From contig NZ_JAEDAH010000005.1 in assembly GCF_020320395.1 (NCBI RefSeq), forward strand, positions 16,198-80,197: a DNA stretch of 64,000 nucleotides. Direction: 5' to 3'. The translations under genes and the position numbers were made by a program. Under the pieces are notes generated by a model. That model ran no database searches and was not told where the DNA came from. It saw only the letters and a program-made list of their open reading frames with translations. The first letter of the stretch is position 1. The number at the start of each line of letters is the position of its first letter. Shown here one piece after another: positions 19,585 through 28,204 of the stretch. Source of the DNA: Thalassolituus marinus (GTDB lineage: Bacteria > Pseudomonadota > Gammaproteobacteria > Pseudomonadales > Oceanobacteraceae).

Positions 19585-20151
19585 TTAATCAGCCAGATAC
19601 GGTGCAACCCAGGATTTGGAACTGTCGATTTCTTCACGACTCAGGCCTTTGAGTTCGTATGGAAACACCAGCCAGTCACCGGTTTCATGCAGAAAGAAAT
19701 CCGGTTTCAGCTCGGTGCGATTGAACTCGGGACGCTGATACAGCGTTGCGATACGAACTTCCTCTGGAAAGTTGCGCTTCATTTTGGTCTGCAGTCGGCG
19801 AATCACTGCACTGATGTTAAGGCCGGTACTGAACACGTCATCGACAATCAGCAAACCGTCATCAACATTGAGATTTTCAATCAGGTACTGGGTACCATGA
19901 ACACGGATATCCTCCGGCGCCTCCACCATGCTCTGATAAGCAGGAAGACCACGATAGGACGTTCGCAGCGCGATATGGTCGGTTTTCACCCCCAGCGTCT
20001 GCAGGCATTCCTGTACATAGATACCAACGGAGCTGCCGCCACGCCACAGGCCAACGATAAAGGTCGGGCGGAAACCACTTTCAAAAATCTGTACTCCCAG
20101 ACGGAAAGCGTCCTGAATGACGGATTCTTCATCTAAAAATCGTTTCTGCAT
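19585..20151 (-). CDS. Phosphoribosyltransferase-fold protein (copy A)
   Basis: A 188-residue type I phosphoribosyltransferase. The PRPP loop is DGLLIVDDVFSTGLNIS (two Asp at about 107-108), and the loop FIVGLWRGGSSVGIYVQE (about 31-48) matches the PPi-binding region. The C-terminal part has KPDFFLHETGDWLVFPYEL, where hypoxanthine/guanine or xanthine enzymes place their base-binding aromatic residues. I read it as hypoxanthine- or xanthine-like, but the substrate is not certain. It is 188 residues long, the same as its divergent neighbour, and the two share most motifs, so they are paralogs. Confidence 0.82.
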   Translation of the reverse strand: MQKRFLDEESVIQDAFRLGVQIFESGFRPTFIVGLWRGGSSVGIYVQECLQTLGVKTDHIALRTSYRGLPAYQSMVEAPEDIRVHGTQYLIENLNVDDGLLIVDDVFSTGLNISAVIRRLQTKMKRNFPEEVRIATLYQRPEFNRTELKPDFFLHETGDWLVFPYELKGLSREEIDSSKSWVAPYLAD

Positions 20152-20196
20152 GGTGAACCTTATGTGACAGAGTATGTATCAGGACGGTATGATAAC

Positions 20197-20216
20197 ACCT
20201 GACCATTCGGTCAGGT
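20197..20216. promoter_or_regulatory. Palindromic operator between the two phosphoribosyltransferase genes
   Basis: A perfect inverted repeat with arms ACCTGACC and GGTCAGGT around a four-base ATTC centre lies in the 92-bp space between the divergent genes. Its form resembles binding sites of TetR-family repressors (TGACC...GGTCA). It could control both genes at once. No TetR gene is in the window. Confidence 0.55.
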
Positions 20217-20243
20217 AATCGATTTAACCGGAGACACACAAAG

Positions 20244-20810
20244 ATGGGTGCCAAACTGTACTTAACCGCTCAGGGCTTACTGGAAGACTCATACCAGCTG
20301 GCCAGACAGGTGCTCGATAGTGGCTTCCGGCCAACCTTTATGATCGCGGTCTGGCGTGGTGGCGCCCCCATCGGTATTGCAGTACAGGAATTCCTCGACT
20401 TCCACGGTATCGAAACCGATAACATCGCGATACGGACATCGTCCTATCAGGGCATTGATAACCAGGCCAAAGAAGTCAAAGTTCATGGCCTGAATTATCT
20501 GGTGAAAAACATCACTCACGAAGACAGCCTGTTGATCGTCGATGATGTCTATGACACCGGCCGTTCGATTGAAGCCATCATTACCGAGCTGAAACGCCTG
20601 GCGCGTCTGAATACACCACACGATATCCGTGTAGCAGTGCCCTATTACAAGCCAACTCGTAATCAGACAGACCGCGTACCGGACTACTTTGTGCACGAAA
20701 CAGAAGCCTGGCTGAAGTACCCGCATTCCCTTGAGGGGCTCAGCGCCGATGAAATTGAACAGAACCGCCCGGAGCTTTACGACATCATTAAGCAGCACCT
20801 GCCGCGCTGA
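20244..20810 (+). CDS. Phosphoribosyltransferase-fold protein (copy B)
   Basis: A 188-residue paralog of the minus-strand neighbour. The PRPP loop is DSLLIVDDVYDTGRSIE and the PPi loop FMIAVWRGGAPIGIAVQE. The tail PDYFVHETEAWLKYPHSLEGL matches copy A segment by segment. VYDTGR (copy B) compared with VFSTGL (copy A) places an Asp where A has Ser, so the two may differ in substrate. CGGAG precedes the ATG. Salvage of hypoxanthine, guanine or xanthine to the nucleotide is the likely job. Confidence 0.82.
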   Translation: MGAKLYLTAQGLLEDSYQLARQVLDSGFRPTFMIAVWRGGAPIGIAVQEFLDFHGIETDNIAIRTSSYQGIDNQAKEVKVHGLNYLVKNITHEDSLLIVDDVYDTGRSIEAIITELKRLARLNTPHDIRVAVPYYKPTRNQTDRVPDYFVHETEAWLKYPHSLEGLSADEIEQNRPELYDIIKQHLPR

Positions 20811-20820
20811 AGCACAAACA

Positions 20821-20843
20821 CTCCGGCGCAGCACTGCGCCGGA
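20821..20843. terminator. Bidirectional hairpin between convergent genes
   Basis: Stem CTCCGGCGCA / TGCGCCGGA lies in the 56 bp between the plus-strand phosphoribosyltransferase and the minus-strand outer membrane protein. It is GC-rich without a T run. Confidence 0.5.
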
Positions 20844-20866
20844 ATAACCCGCCCGGGTTTAACAAG

Positions 20867-21565
20867 TCAGGGCAACAGATCAAAGCCACGGCTTATGCCG
20901 AGCACCAGTGTTGTATCAGCATTGTCGTTGTAGTCCGAGTCAATGCTGGTCGCCATCAGCGTTGCCGTGACGGTAAAATCTGCCACATCGCGACTGACCG
21001 CTACTTCGTAGCCGAAATAAGACGCCTCGCCATCATCCCACTCGTAAACATCGACATCGGCAGACTTGTTGTAATCCAGCGTCAATGCCACTCCATAGTC
21101 CCCTATTGTCATTGAGTGACTGATTTTCAGAATATCGTGCGCAACATCCATTCCGAAATACTCACTCGCATGATTCCAGTAAAACGACGTACCTGAAGCC
21201 AGCACAACGCCCGCATAAAACTCTCCGTAATCATAGTCACCAGAGTAATCAGCTCCGTGATAAGTGTACTGTGCATACCCCAGGTCGAACGCCAGACTGT
21301 CGTTTAAATCCCGGTAGTACCCCAGGTAAACGTCCACTTCGAGATTGGTATCGTCACCACTGCCGTAGTCCAGATTACTGGCCCAGGTACCGGCGTACAC
21401 ACCTGAATCATGAGCATAATCAAGCGAGCCCTGAAGCGCGGCTCCCTTGTCTGTTTGTGAAACACCGTTGTAACGATAATCGGATACCAGACTCAGTTCA
21501 GCAGAAACACCTGCCATCGCAGATAAGGGGAAACAAAGAAGCGCAGAAGTCAGATATTTTTTCAT
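20867..21565 (-). CDS. TorF-family outer membrane protein (Gcw_chp type)
   Basis: A 232-residue protein with a signal peptide cut after LSAMA. The mature start VSAELSLVSDYRYNGVSQTDKGAALQGSLDYAHDSG-like region (key parts SDYRYNGVSQT and ALQGSLDY) is the signature of the TIGR02001/Gcw_chp group of small putative porins. It continues with alternating aromatic/hydrophobic beta strands and ends in a short strand. It probably forms a beta barrel in the outer membrane; substrate unknown. Confidence 0.83.
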   Translation of the reverse strand: MKKYLTSALLCFPLSAMAGVSAELSLVSDYRYNGVSQTDKGAALQGSLDYAHDSGVYAGTWASNLDYGSGDDTNLEVDVYLGYYRDLNDSLAFDLGYAQYTYHGADYSGDYDYGEFYAGVVLASGTSFYWNHASEYFGMDVAHDILKISHSMTIGDYGVALTLDYNKSADVDVYEWDDGEASYFGYEVAVSRDVADFTVTATLMATSIDSDYNDNADTTLVLGISRGFDLLP

Positions 21566-21833
21566 GCTTTTTTCCTCCGGGGAAAATACTCACGCTCTGC
21601 CTTTACAGACGCAGACAGCAAGTTATCAACAGCGGCCTGATGTTTTTCAAAATCTGTCATTGCACAGATTATCGACAAAACCAAGGCAAATATTTGCGGG
21701 CGTTATTTGACTGCGAGCAGTTAATGATTACCCGCTTTAAATCATAGTTGAAGCACGGTAAAGCCCCACAAAACTGGCGCCTTTAGTGTTATGAAGGTTA
21801 TAAAGATAAATAAAAAGCACAAAAGACAGGAGT

Positions 21834-22616
21834 CTAATTTCCGTCAGGTATCGAATTACGTTCAGCGGAATCGTTTAAAGATTGCAGATACTCTCGCTGA
21901 ATTCTGGCGATATCGATTCGTTGTAATCCCTCATCAAGCACCTTAGCTAAATGCGGATAATTGCGACGGAGACAGACATACAGCTGTTTTAACTCCAGCA
22001 GGTGCCGGTTAAAGCGGACTTTCGATGCTAACGGGATTAGCTCCGGATCGTTGTTAATACTGTACTCAAGTAAATTCTGATCAATAACCGCAATATCGAT
22101 TCTGCCGAACGCAACCTTCTGGATATTGTTTTTGTCCGATACCACCGGTGCAACATGCAGATGTCCATTCTCTACAAGGCGGTCGAACTCACTGGTATTT
22201 ACGTAGTCACTGACCACACCGATTCGGAATCGGCTCAAATCCTCCAGAGAATGCCAGACCACCGGTGCTTCATTATTTTCTACAAAGCCAAGAGGACCGG
22301 AGCCAATGGATGAAGAATATATAAAGTTCTGGCTGATTGCGTCGCTGAAGTATTCCGGGAAATAGCCGTGAAAGCGGCTGCCCTCCTCTTCAGCGACATG
22401 CACCACCCGAGACCAGGGAAAGAACTCTACCACCAGCTGATAATCCATTTCAGCCAGCGCGCGACGTACCACTTCGACACTGGCTCCCTGCCCGGGCAGA
22501 GTTTCACCGGAATACGGAGGCCAATTCAGCGACGCCAGGCGCACGACACGCTCATCTGCCGTGACCTGTAATGGCAGCATAAAGCATAAGCCGAATATCA
22601 CCGCTGCAATACGCAT
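21834..22616 (-). CDS. Periplasmic solute-binding-like protein
   Basis: The start MRIAAVIFG at 22616 follows GGAGGG; an earlier ATG at 22700 would put 28 odd residues before the signal peptide. The 260-residue product has a signal peptide ending near QVTA and the mature opening VVRLASLNWPPYSGETLPGQGASVEVVRRAL, the typical start of polar-amino-acid-like binding proteins (key part NWPPYSG). It also shows FFPWSRVV and RIGVVSDY. No permease or ATPase genes are adjacent, as for the other two such proteins in this window. Confidence 0.78.
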   Translation of the reverse strand: MRIAAVIFGLCFMLPLQVTADERVVRLASLNWPPYSGETLPGQGASVEVVRRALAEMDYQLVVEFFPWSRVVHVAEEEGSRFHGYFPEYFSDAISQNFIYSSSIGSGPLGFVENNEAPVVWHSLEDLSRFRIGVVSDYVNTSEFDRLVENGHLHVAPVVSDKNNIQKVAFGRIDIAVIDQNLLEYSINNDPELIPLASKVRFNRHLLELKQLYVCLRRNYPHLAKVLDEGLQRIDIARIQREYLQSLNDSAERNSIPDGN

Positions 22617-22685
22617 AATCCCTCCAGCCGGGATTGGTTTACTTAACACTAGTTTAAAACCAGCCCGCGCAGCAAATTCCAGAAA

Positions 22686-22711
22686 TAAAAAACGGAGCAT
22701 AGCTCCGTTTA
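22686..22711 (-). terminator. Intrinsic terminator of hom
   Basis: AAACGGAGC / GCTCCGTTT hairpin with a three-base loop, flanked by A/T runs, 24 bp behind the hom stop. On the minus strand it ends in TTTTTTATTT. Confidence 0.85.
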
Positions 22712-22734
22712 TCTATTCCCTGAATCGAAATGAA

Positions 22735-24033
22735 TCAGTTCAGGTGCTCAACACGGATACGGGTCACGGAACCCACAGTGCTGGACAGCGCTTCGATTGC
22801 CGTGATCGCATCATTCATCTGCTTCTCCATCACTTTATGAGTCAGCAGGATGATCTGTGCTTTGGTTTCTTCAGATTTAGGCTCTTTCTGAATAAGCGCT
22901 TCAATATTGATACCGCGCTCACTCAGGATGGTGGCAACAGAAGCCAGTACACCAGCTTTGTCTTCCACCTGCAGACGCAGATAGTAAGCGGTTTCAATTT
23001 CTTCGATTGGCAGAACCTGGACGTCTTCGATTTTATCGAAGGCCAGATGGTTTACGCTGGCGTGCGCTGGCGCATCGTAGCCACGAGCAATATCGACGAT
23101 ATCAGCAACCACGGCAGAAGCTGTTGGTTCAGCGCCCGCGCCGGCACCTACATAGAGGGTATCGCCAACAGCATCGCCATTCACCATCACTGCGTTCAGT
23201 ACGCCATCAACGGTTGCGATCGGACGACCAACCGGAATCATGGTCGGGTGTACGCGCAGGTCGATACCACGCTCGGTACGACGACTCACACCCAGGTGTT
23301 TGATGCGGTAACCCAGTTCGTCTGCGTATTCAACGTCTTCCGGTGTCACCTTAGAGATGCCTTCGGTATAACAACGCTCGAACTGCAGCGGAATACCGTA
23401 AGCAATCGAAGACAGAATGGTCAGCTTATGGGCTGCATCGATACCTTCAACGTCAAACGTAGGATCGGCTTCGGCATAACCCAGAGCCTGAGCTTCAGCC
23501 AGCACATCAGCGAAGTCGCGGCCTTTGTCGCGCATTTCGGTGAGAATGAAGTTACCGGTGCCGTTAATAATACCCGCCAGCCAGTTAATGCGGTTAGCAG
23601 CCAGACCTTCACGAACCGCTTTAATCACCGGAATACCACCAGCAACCGCTGCTTCATACATCACGCTCACGCCTTTGGCTTCAGCCGCAGCGAAGATTTC
23701 ATCACCGTGCACGGCAATCAGCGCCTTGTTAGCAGTTACCACGTGCTTACCGTTTTCAATGGCGCCCAGAACAACATCTTTGGCGATGGTGTAACCGCCA
23801 ATCAGCTCAACCACAACATCGATTTCGGGGTTGGTGTATACGTTCTTAACGTCGTCGGTAACCGCGACCGTACCGGTATCAACATTCGGGTTCGGGTGAC
23901 GGGTAGCCACCTGCTCGATAATAATCTCACGACCCGCCCGGCGTGCGATGTCTTTTGCATTTCGGGTCAGTACATTGAAGGTACCGCCACCAACTGTACC
24001 TAAACCACAGATACCTACTTTTACCGGTTTCAA
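22735..24033 (-). CDS. hom: Homoserine dehydrogenase
   Basis: Hom reduces aspartate semialdehyde to homoserine for threonine and methionine. The start is set at a TTG (24033), since AGGAGA sits right before it and the product then begins KPVKVGICGLGTVGGGTF, the normal N-terminal Rossmann loop; an upstream ATG at 24084 would add 17 residues unlike the family. AAVAGGIPVIKAVREGL (about 135-152) and GIINGTGNFILTEM are the catalytic-domain signatures. The C-terminal ACT domain (YYLRLQVEDKAGVLASVA) gives threonine feedback. The protein has 432 residues. No thrC follows, unlike many relatives. Confidence 0.95.
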   Translation of the reverse strand: MKPVKVGICGLGTVGGGTFNVLTRNAKDIARRAGREIIIEQVATRHPNPNVDTGTVAVTDDVKNVYTNPEIDVVVELIGGYTIAKDVVLGAIENGKHVVTANKALIAVHGDEIFAAAEAKGVSVMYEAAVAGGIPVIKAVREGLAANRINWLAGIINGTGNFILTEMRDKGRDFADVLAEAQALGYAEADPTFDVEGIDAAHKLTILSSIAYGIPLQFERCYTEGISKVTPEDVEYADELGYRIKHLGVSRRTERGIDLRVHPTMIPVGRPIATVDGVLNAVMVNGDAVGDTLYVGAGAGAEPTASAVVADIVDIARGYDAPAHASVNHLAFDKIEDVQVLPIEEIETAYYLRLQVEDKAGVLASVATILSERGINIEALIQKEPKSEETKAQIILLTHKVMEKQMNDAITAIEALSSTVGSVTRIRVEHLN

Positions 24034-24225
24034 GGTCGTCTCTCCTGTCTTATCAGAGATGTTGTCGTAGTCACCCCGGTCCATCCGGGTAAATAAAGGC
24101 CGCTATTCTACGCTAAGCCGCGGCCGTTGCCCAATGGCTGATCAATTATCTGGCTGGGCGCTGTCAGCCCGCTGTGTTAGTGTCAGGTTATCCAATAAAG
24201 AAAGAACATCGGAAGGATCAAAACC

Positions 24226-24738
24226 ATGGCAAATTTTCTGGTACTGACGGTCATAGCCGACGATAAACCAGGCATTGTCGAGCAGCTGTCTGCAGCAATC
24301 GCGAAGAATGGTGGTAACTGGCTGGAAAGCCGCATGGCGCATATGGCAGGCAAATTTGCCGGTATTCTGCGCATTGCCATCCCGGCGGAAGCATCCAATG
24401 CACTGATGGCTGACCTGAGCGCGCTCAACAGCAGCGGTATTCTGGTCAACGCAGAACAAGGCTCCGCTGCAGGAGAAGACGCCAGCATCGAATTGACTCT
24501 GAACCTGGTAGGCAACGACCGCGCCGGCATTGTAAAAGAGGTTTCTCAGGCTCTGGCTGGTATGGGTGTTAACGTTCTGGAGCTCACCACCGACTGCGCC
24601 AGTGCAGAAATGTCAGCTGTGCCTCTGTTCAAGGCCGAAGCACGCCTGCGCGTTCCACAGGGTTTTGAGGTGGATGACCTGGCCGACCGCCTGGAAGCCA
24701 TTTCCAACGATCTGATGGTCGAAATCACCCTAGATTAA
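24226..24738 (+). CDS. GcvR-like double ACT-domain regulator
   Basis: A 170-residue cytoplasmic protein made of two ACT domains. The first opens LVLTVIADDKPGIVEQLSAAI with NWLESRMAHMAGKFAGIL; the second is LTLNLVGNDRAGIVKEVSQAL with GVNVLELTT. This layout is that of GcvR, which binds glycine and restrains the GcvA activator of the glycine cleavage genes in E. coli. No gcv gene is nearby here, so the partner is unknown. GGAAGGA precedes the ATG. It is divergent from hom. Confidence 0.82.
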   Translation: MANFLVLTVIADDKPGIVEQLSAAIAKNGGNWLESRMAHMAGKFAGILRIAIPAEASNALMADLSALNSSGILVNAEQGSAAGEDASIELTLNLVGNDRAGIVKEVSQALAGMGVNVLELTTDCASAEMSAVPLFKAEARLRVPQGFEVDDLADRLEAISNDLMVEITLD

Positions 24739-24759
24739 GTCTGCACCTGATCTGCCCGC

Positions 24760-25473
24760 TCAGCGAATGCCGGGCAGATCAAACAGCAGTGCCTGAGCGC
24801 CGTTACCGCTCAGCACGATCCCGGCTTCAGCCGTTATGGCCACGCCATCACCAGCCTGCAGGTACTTTTCCGTCACATCGTCCCCCTGCCCATTCAGCAA
24901 CAGCGGCCCGTCGATGACATGCAGGTAGTAGGCTCGGTCTGCGGACATATCAACAACCTCAGTATCCTCCAGCAAACGAACATGACTAACCACAGCATCC
25001 TGTCGAATTGACAGAGTGCCATCCCGACCATCGGCAGTGATGACGGGCTGTACCGCCGCCTGCCGGTCAAACGCGGCCTGCTGATAGCCAGGCTCGGTAT
25101 TCAGTTCGTCCGGCTGTATCCAGATCTGCAGGAAATGCAGCGGCTCAGCCGTTGATGCATTGAATTCGCTGTGGCGAATACCACTGCCCGCCGACATCAG
25201 CTGAAACTCACCGGCCGGAAGAACACGCTGATTGCCAGCGGAGTCACGGTGGGCAATCTGACCGGAAAGCACCAGACTGATGATCTCCATATTACGGTGA
25301 CCATGGGTTGCAAACCCAGCCGCCGGTGCCACCCGATCGTCATTAATAACCCGCAGCGCAGAAAAGCCCATATGCTGCGGATCATAATATTCGCCAAAGG
25401 AAAATGTATGGGCACTGTTCAGCCAGCCAAAGTCAGCCTGACCACGTTCATCTGCCGGTCTGAATACCATCAT
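24760..25473 (-). CDS. Pirin-family protein (bicupin)
   Basis: The start at 25473 follows GGAGG; 237 residues. The N-terminal cupin shows the pirin opening RPADERGQADFGWLNSAHTFSFGEYYDP (key parts SAHTFSFGEYYDP), the metal-binding ATHGHRNMEII and GSGIRHSEFN with His and Glu. Pirins bind iron; several oxidise quercetin, others affect regulators. The Arg/Asn variation in GHRNMEI differs slightly from the second pirin of this window, which has PHPHRGMET. Confidence 0.88.
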   Translation of the reverse strand: MMVFRPADERGQADFGWLNSAHTFSFGEYYDPQHMGFSALRVINDDRVAPAAGFATHGHRNMEIISLVLSGQIAHRDSAGNQRVLPAGEFQLMSAGSGIRHSEFNASTAEPLHFLQIWIQPDELNTEPGYQQAAFDRQAAVQPVITADGRDGTLSIRQDAVVSHVRLLEDTEVVDMSADRAYYLHVIDGPLLLNGQGDDVTEKYLQAGDGVAITAEAGIVLSGNGAQALLFDLPGIR

Positions 25474-25591
25474 ATTGATCACCTCCGTCTGCGGAACACT
25501 CAATTGCCCGAAGCACACTCATCAGCGGCAGACAGCCTGCGTCGGGTATGAAATACTGCCCGCCCTTTTGCTTGCCTGTACTGAGCTCTGA

Positions 25592-26491
25592 GTGTCATCG
25601 TCTGCTCATTCTTCTGCTGGCGCACAACATCTGCGCGCCGACCTGATTCTGTTACTGGTTACCCTGCTGGCAGCTATCAGCTGGATGTTTTCCAAGGAAG
25701 CCCTGGCGGGCATTCCACCGCTGCTGTTCATGGGCTATCGCTTTCTGCTCGCCGGTCTGCTGCTGGCCATTCCCGGACGCCGTCCACTGGCCACATTGAA
25801 TGCTGGCGAATGGCGAACATCTGCACTGGTCGGCCTGGTGTTCGGCGCCGCCATGAGTTTCTGGATCATGGGGCTGTTTAACGCCCACACGCTTGGCGAA
25901 GGCGCTTTTATTACCAGTCTGGCCGTTGTACTGGTGCCACTGCTGAACTGGCTGGTATTTGGTGAACGACCAGCTGCAACACTGTTTATTGCCCTGCCGC
26001 TGGCAGTTTGCGGTCTGGCCCTGCTGTCGTTAAGAGACGGCTTTCATCCAGACCCGGGCCAGTTGTTTTTCTTTACCGCTGCCTTATTGCTGTCGGTAAC
26101 CTTCATCCTTAACGGACGCGCTGCGGCCAGAATTTCAGCCCTGGCGCTGAGTGCTATTCAGCTGGCTCTGGTTGGCATCGTGGCGCTGAGCCTGTCGTTC
26201 TTTCTGGAAGACTGGCCGGATGCATTTCCACCCATTATGTGGATGTGGTTAGTGCTGAGTATCACCGTCGGTACCGCTGCCCGTTTTCTGTTGCAAACCT
26301 ACGCTCAGGGTATGACCAGTCCCAGTCACGCCGCCGTGATTATGATTCTGGAGCCGGTCTGGACCGCTATCATTGCCGCATTCTGGTTTGAGGAACGCAT
26401 GGCAGCCGCTCAGATACTCGGCTGCTCACTGATCCTCAGCGCCCTGCTGGTTAACCGCTGGAGTGCGGTGCGTAGCTGGTTCAGTCGCTGA
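25592..26491 (+). CDS. EamA-type DMT-family exporter
   Basis: A 299-residue membrane protein of ten predicted spans in two repeated halves. The first half includes FLLAGLLLAIPG and GAMSFWIMGLFNAHTLGEGAFITSL, the second FTAALLLSVTFILNGRAAARI and PSHAAVIMILEPVWTAIIAAFWFEERM, the usual end motif of EamA repeats. It starts at GTG 25592. It likely exports a metabolite such as an amino acid; the substrate is unknown. Its end overlaps the convergent nitroreductase gene by 11 bp. Confidence 0.88.
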   Translation: MSSSAHSSAGAQHLRADLILLLVTLLAAISWMFSKEALAGIPPLLFMGYRFLLAGLLLAIPGRRPLATLNAGEWRTSALVGLVFGAAMSFWIMGLFNAHTLGEGAFITSLAVVLVPLLNWLVFGERPAATLFIALPLAVCGLALLSLRDGFHPDPGQLFFFTAALLLSVTFILNGRAAARISALALSAIQLALVGIVALSLSFFLEDWPDAFPPIMWMWLVLSITVGTAARFLLQTYAQGMTSPSHAAVIMILEPVWTAIIAAFWFEERMAAAQILGCSLILSALLVNRWSAVRSWFSR

Positions 26492-27125
26492 ACGCGTGCG
26501 TCTCGCCAACTTTCAGATCAAATACAGAGACTTCTTCTGCCGCCAGCCTTGGCTTGCCAGGCCAGTTACCTTCGCGGGCATACCCCAATGTGATCATCAT
26601 CGCTGGCGTATAGCGCTCGCCAATGTGCAGCGCCTGTTTCAGCCGTTGCGCGTCGAAGCCAATCATCGGGCCTGTGGCCAGTCCCATTGCCGTGGCAGCC
26701 GTCATCAGATTCATCGTCGCCATACTGGCTGAGCGCAGTGCTTCATCATGGGCAGACGCTGGATTACTGGCGTAGCTGTTATTCACTGCGCCCACCATGT
26801 AGTCACGTACACCTGCATCATAAATACCGGCATCGACGCCACGCTGTGCAATCTCAGGCATGCGTTCATGACCCAGTTCGTCTGCCAGCACCAGAATCAC
26901 CACCGGCGCATCGGCAACCTTCTGCTGACCGTAGGCAATCTCTTTCAGTGCATCCTTGCTGCTCTGCTCACGGATCACCAGATAGCGGGTATGCTGAATA
27001 TTGAACGCGGTCGGTGCTTTCTGGGCATAATTAATCAGTTCGGCAACCGTGTCTGAATCAACACTGCGTTCGGTGTCAAAATAGTTCACAGACGTACGCT
27101 GTGTCAGGGCTTCAAATACGTTCAT
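26481..27125 (-). CDS. Nitroreductase-family FMN protein
   Basis: A 214-residue flavoprotein. RTSVNYFDTERSV near the N-terminus, APTAFNIQHTRYLVI (phosphate/FMN contact), LMTAATAMGLATGPMIGFD and MMITLGYAREGNWPGKPRL are the family marks. Such enzymes use NAD(P)H to reduce nitro compounds or quinones. It is divergent from a LysR gene 102 bp away, the usual pairing for LysR control of a reductase gene. Confidence 0.88.
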   Translation of the reverse strand: MNVFEALTQRTSVNYFDTERSVDSDTVAELINYAQKAPTAFNIQHTRYLVIREQSSKDALKEIAYGQQKVADAPVVILVLADELGHERMPEIAQRGVDAGIYDAGVRDYMVGAVNNSYASNPASAHDEALRSASMATMNLMTAATAMGLATGPMIGFDAQRLKQALHIGERYTPAMMITLGYAREGNWPGKPRLAAEEVSVFDLKVGETHAFSD

Positions 27126-27227
27126 AACGATGTTTCCTCAGTTGTTATGAATATATTAATCCGGTAAATTCGATAAAAAATCACATATTTTCGCCCATTA
27201 CATTCGACCCAAACGAAAGGTTCCATT

Positions 27228-28103
27228 ATGAAGACAACCCTTGAGCAATGGCGCATGTTCAAAGCTGTGGTCGAACACGGTGGTTACGCCCAGGCTGCAG
27301 AAGCCATTCATAAGAGTCAGTCGACCATCAGCTATGGTGTACACAAATTGCAGGAACAGCTGGGTGTGCAATTACTGGAAGTCGAAGGACGTAAGGCTGT
27401 GCTCACTGAACACGGACGCCTGCTGCTGTTGCGTGCCGATCAGTTACTGGATCAGGCCGAACATCTGGATAAAGTCGCAAACTCCCTCAGCCGCGGAGTT
27501 GAACCGCTGGTGCGCGTAGCGATCGATACTATCTACCCCACCAATGTGCTGTTCGATATTTTCGAGGCCTTCTCACAGGAATTTCCCGATACCCGTATAG
27601 ACCTTGAAGAGTTCGTGCTCAGCGGCGGTAATGAGATGCTTGCTGAAGACAGCATCGACATTCTGGTAACGCCACAAATACCGAATGGCTGGCACGGTGA
27701 ACATATTTACCGTTCACGCTTTAAGCCGGTAACGACTCCGGATCATCCTCTGCAACTGCTTGGTCGCCAGGTAACCTATGACGACCTTGCTCAGCATCGT
27801 CAGGTCGTCCTGCGCGACAGCAGCAAAAAACGCAGCAGCAGCGGCGGTTGGCTGGGGGCCCACCAGCGCTGGACTGTCACACATACCAGCACCCGCTATA
27901 ACATAGTCCGGCGCGGTCTGGGCTTTGCCTGGCTGCCGGAAAATCTGATTGAACAGGATCTGGCCCGCGGAATACTGAAAGAACTGCCGCTGGAACCAGA
28001 CGGTACCCGCTATGTTGACCTGTACCTGATTGAAGCTCAGCGCGAAACTGCAGGGCCGGCAACCCGGGCACTGGCACGTTTACTGGCAAACGGTTGTGGA
28101 TGA
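27228..28103 (+). CDS. LysR-family regulator, divergent from nitroreductase
   Basis: The 291-residue protein has the LysR helix-turn-helix EQWRMFKAVVEHGGYAQAAEAIHKSQSTISYGVHKLQEQLG (key parts GGYAQAAEAIHKSQSTISY) followed by LLEVEGRKAVLTEHG. The effector domain starts around VRVAIDTIYPTN. Because it is divergent from the nitroreductase gene over a 102-bp AT-rich region, it probably senses a compound handled by that enzyme. Confidence 0.88.
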   Translation: MKTTLEQWRMFKAVVEHGGYAQAAEAIHKSQSTISYGVHKLQEQLGVQLLEVEGRKAVLTEHGRLLLLRADQLLDQAEHLDKVANSLSRGVEPLVRVAIDTIYPTNVLFDIFEAFSQEFPDTRIDLEEFVLSGGNEMLAEDSIDILVTPQIPNGWHGEHIYRSRFKPVTTPDHPLQLLGRQVTYDDLAQHRQVVLRDSSKKRSSSGGWLGAHQRWTVTHTSTRYNIVRRGLGFAWLPENLIEQDLARGILKELPLEPDGTRYVDLYLIEAQRETAGPATRALARLLANGCG

Positions 28104-28204
28104 TCATCCACAACAGCAAAACGAAGAGTTGTAATCTTTGATCATTGCTCTGTCTTACAGGGTTTGCCATCATGCCCGCCAACATGAATTCACGGGGTCA
28201 GACC

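Noticed and set aside
22561..24003. 480-codon open frame opposite hom
   Set aside because: A shadow of hom codon bias; no motif, no ribosome site.
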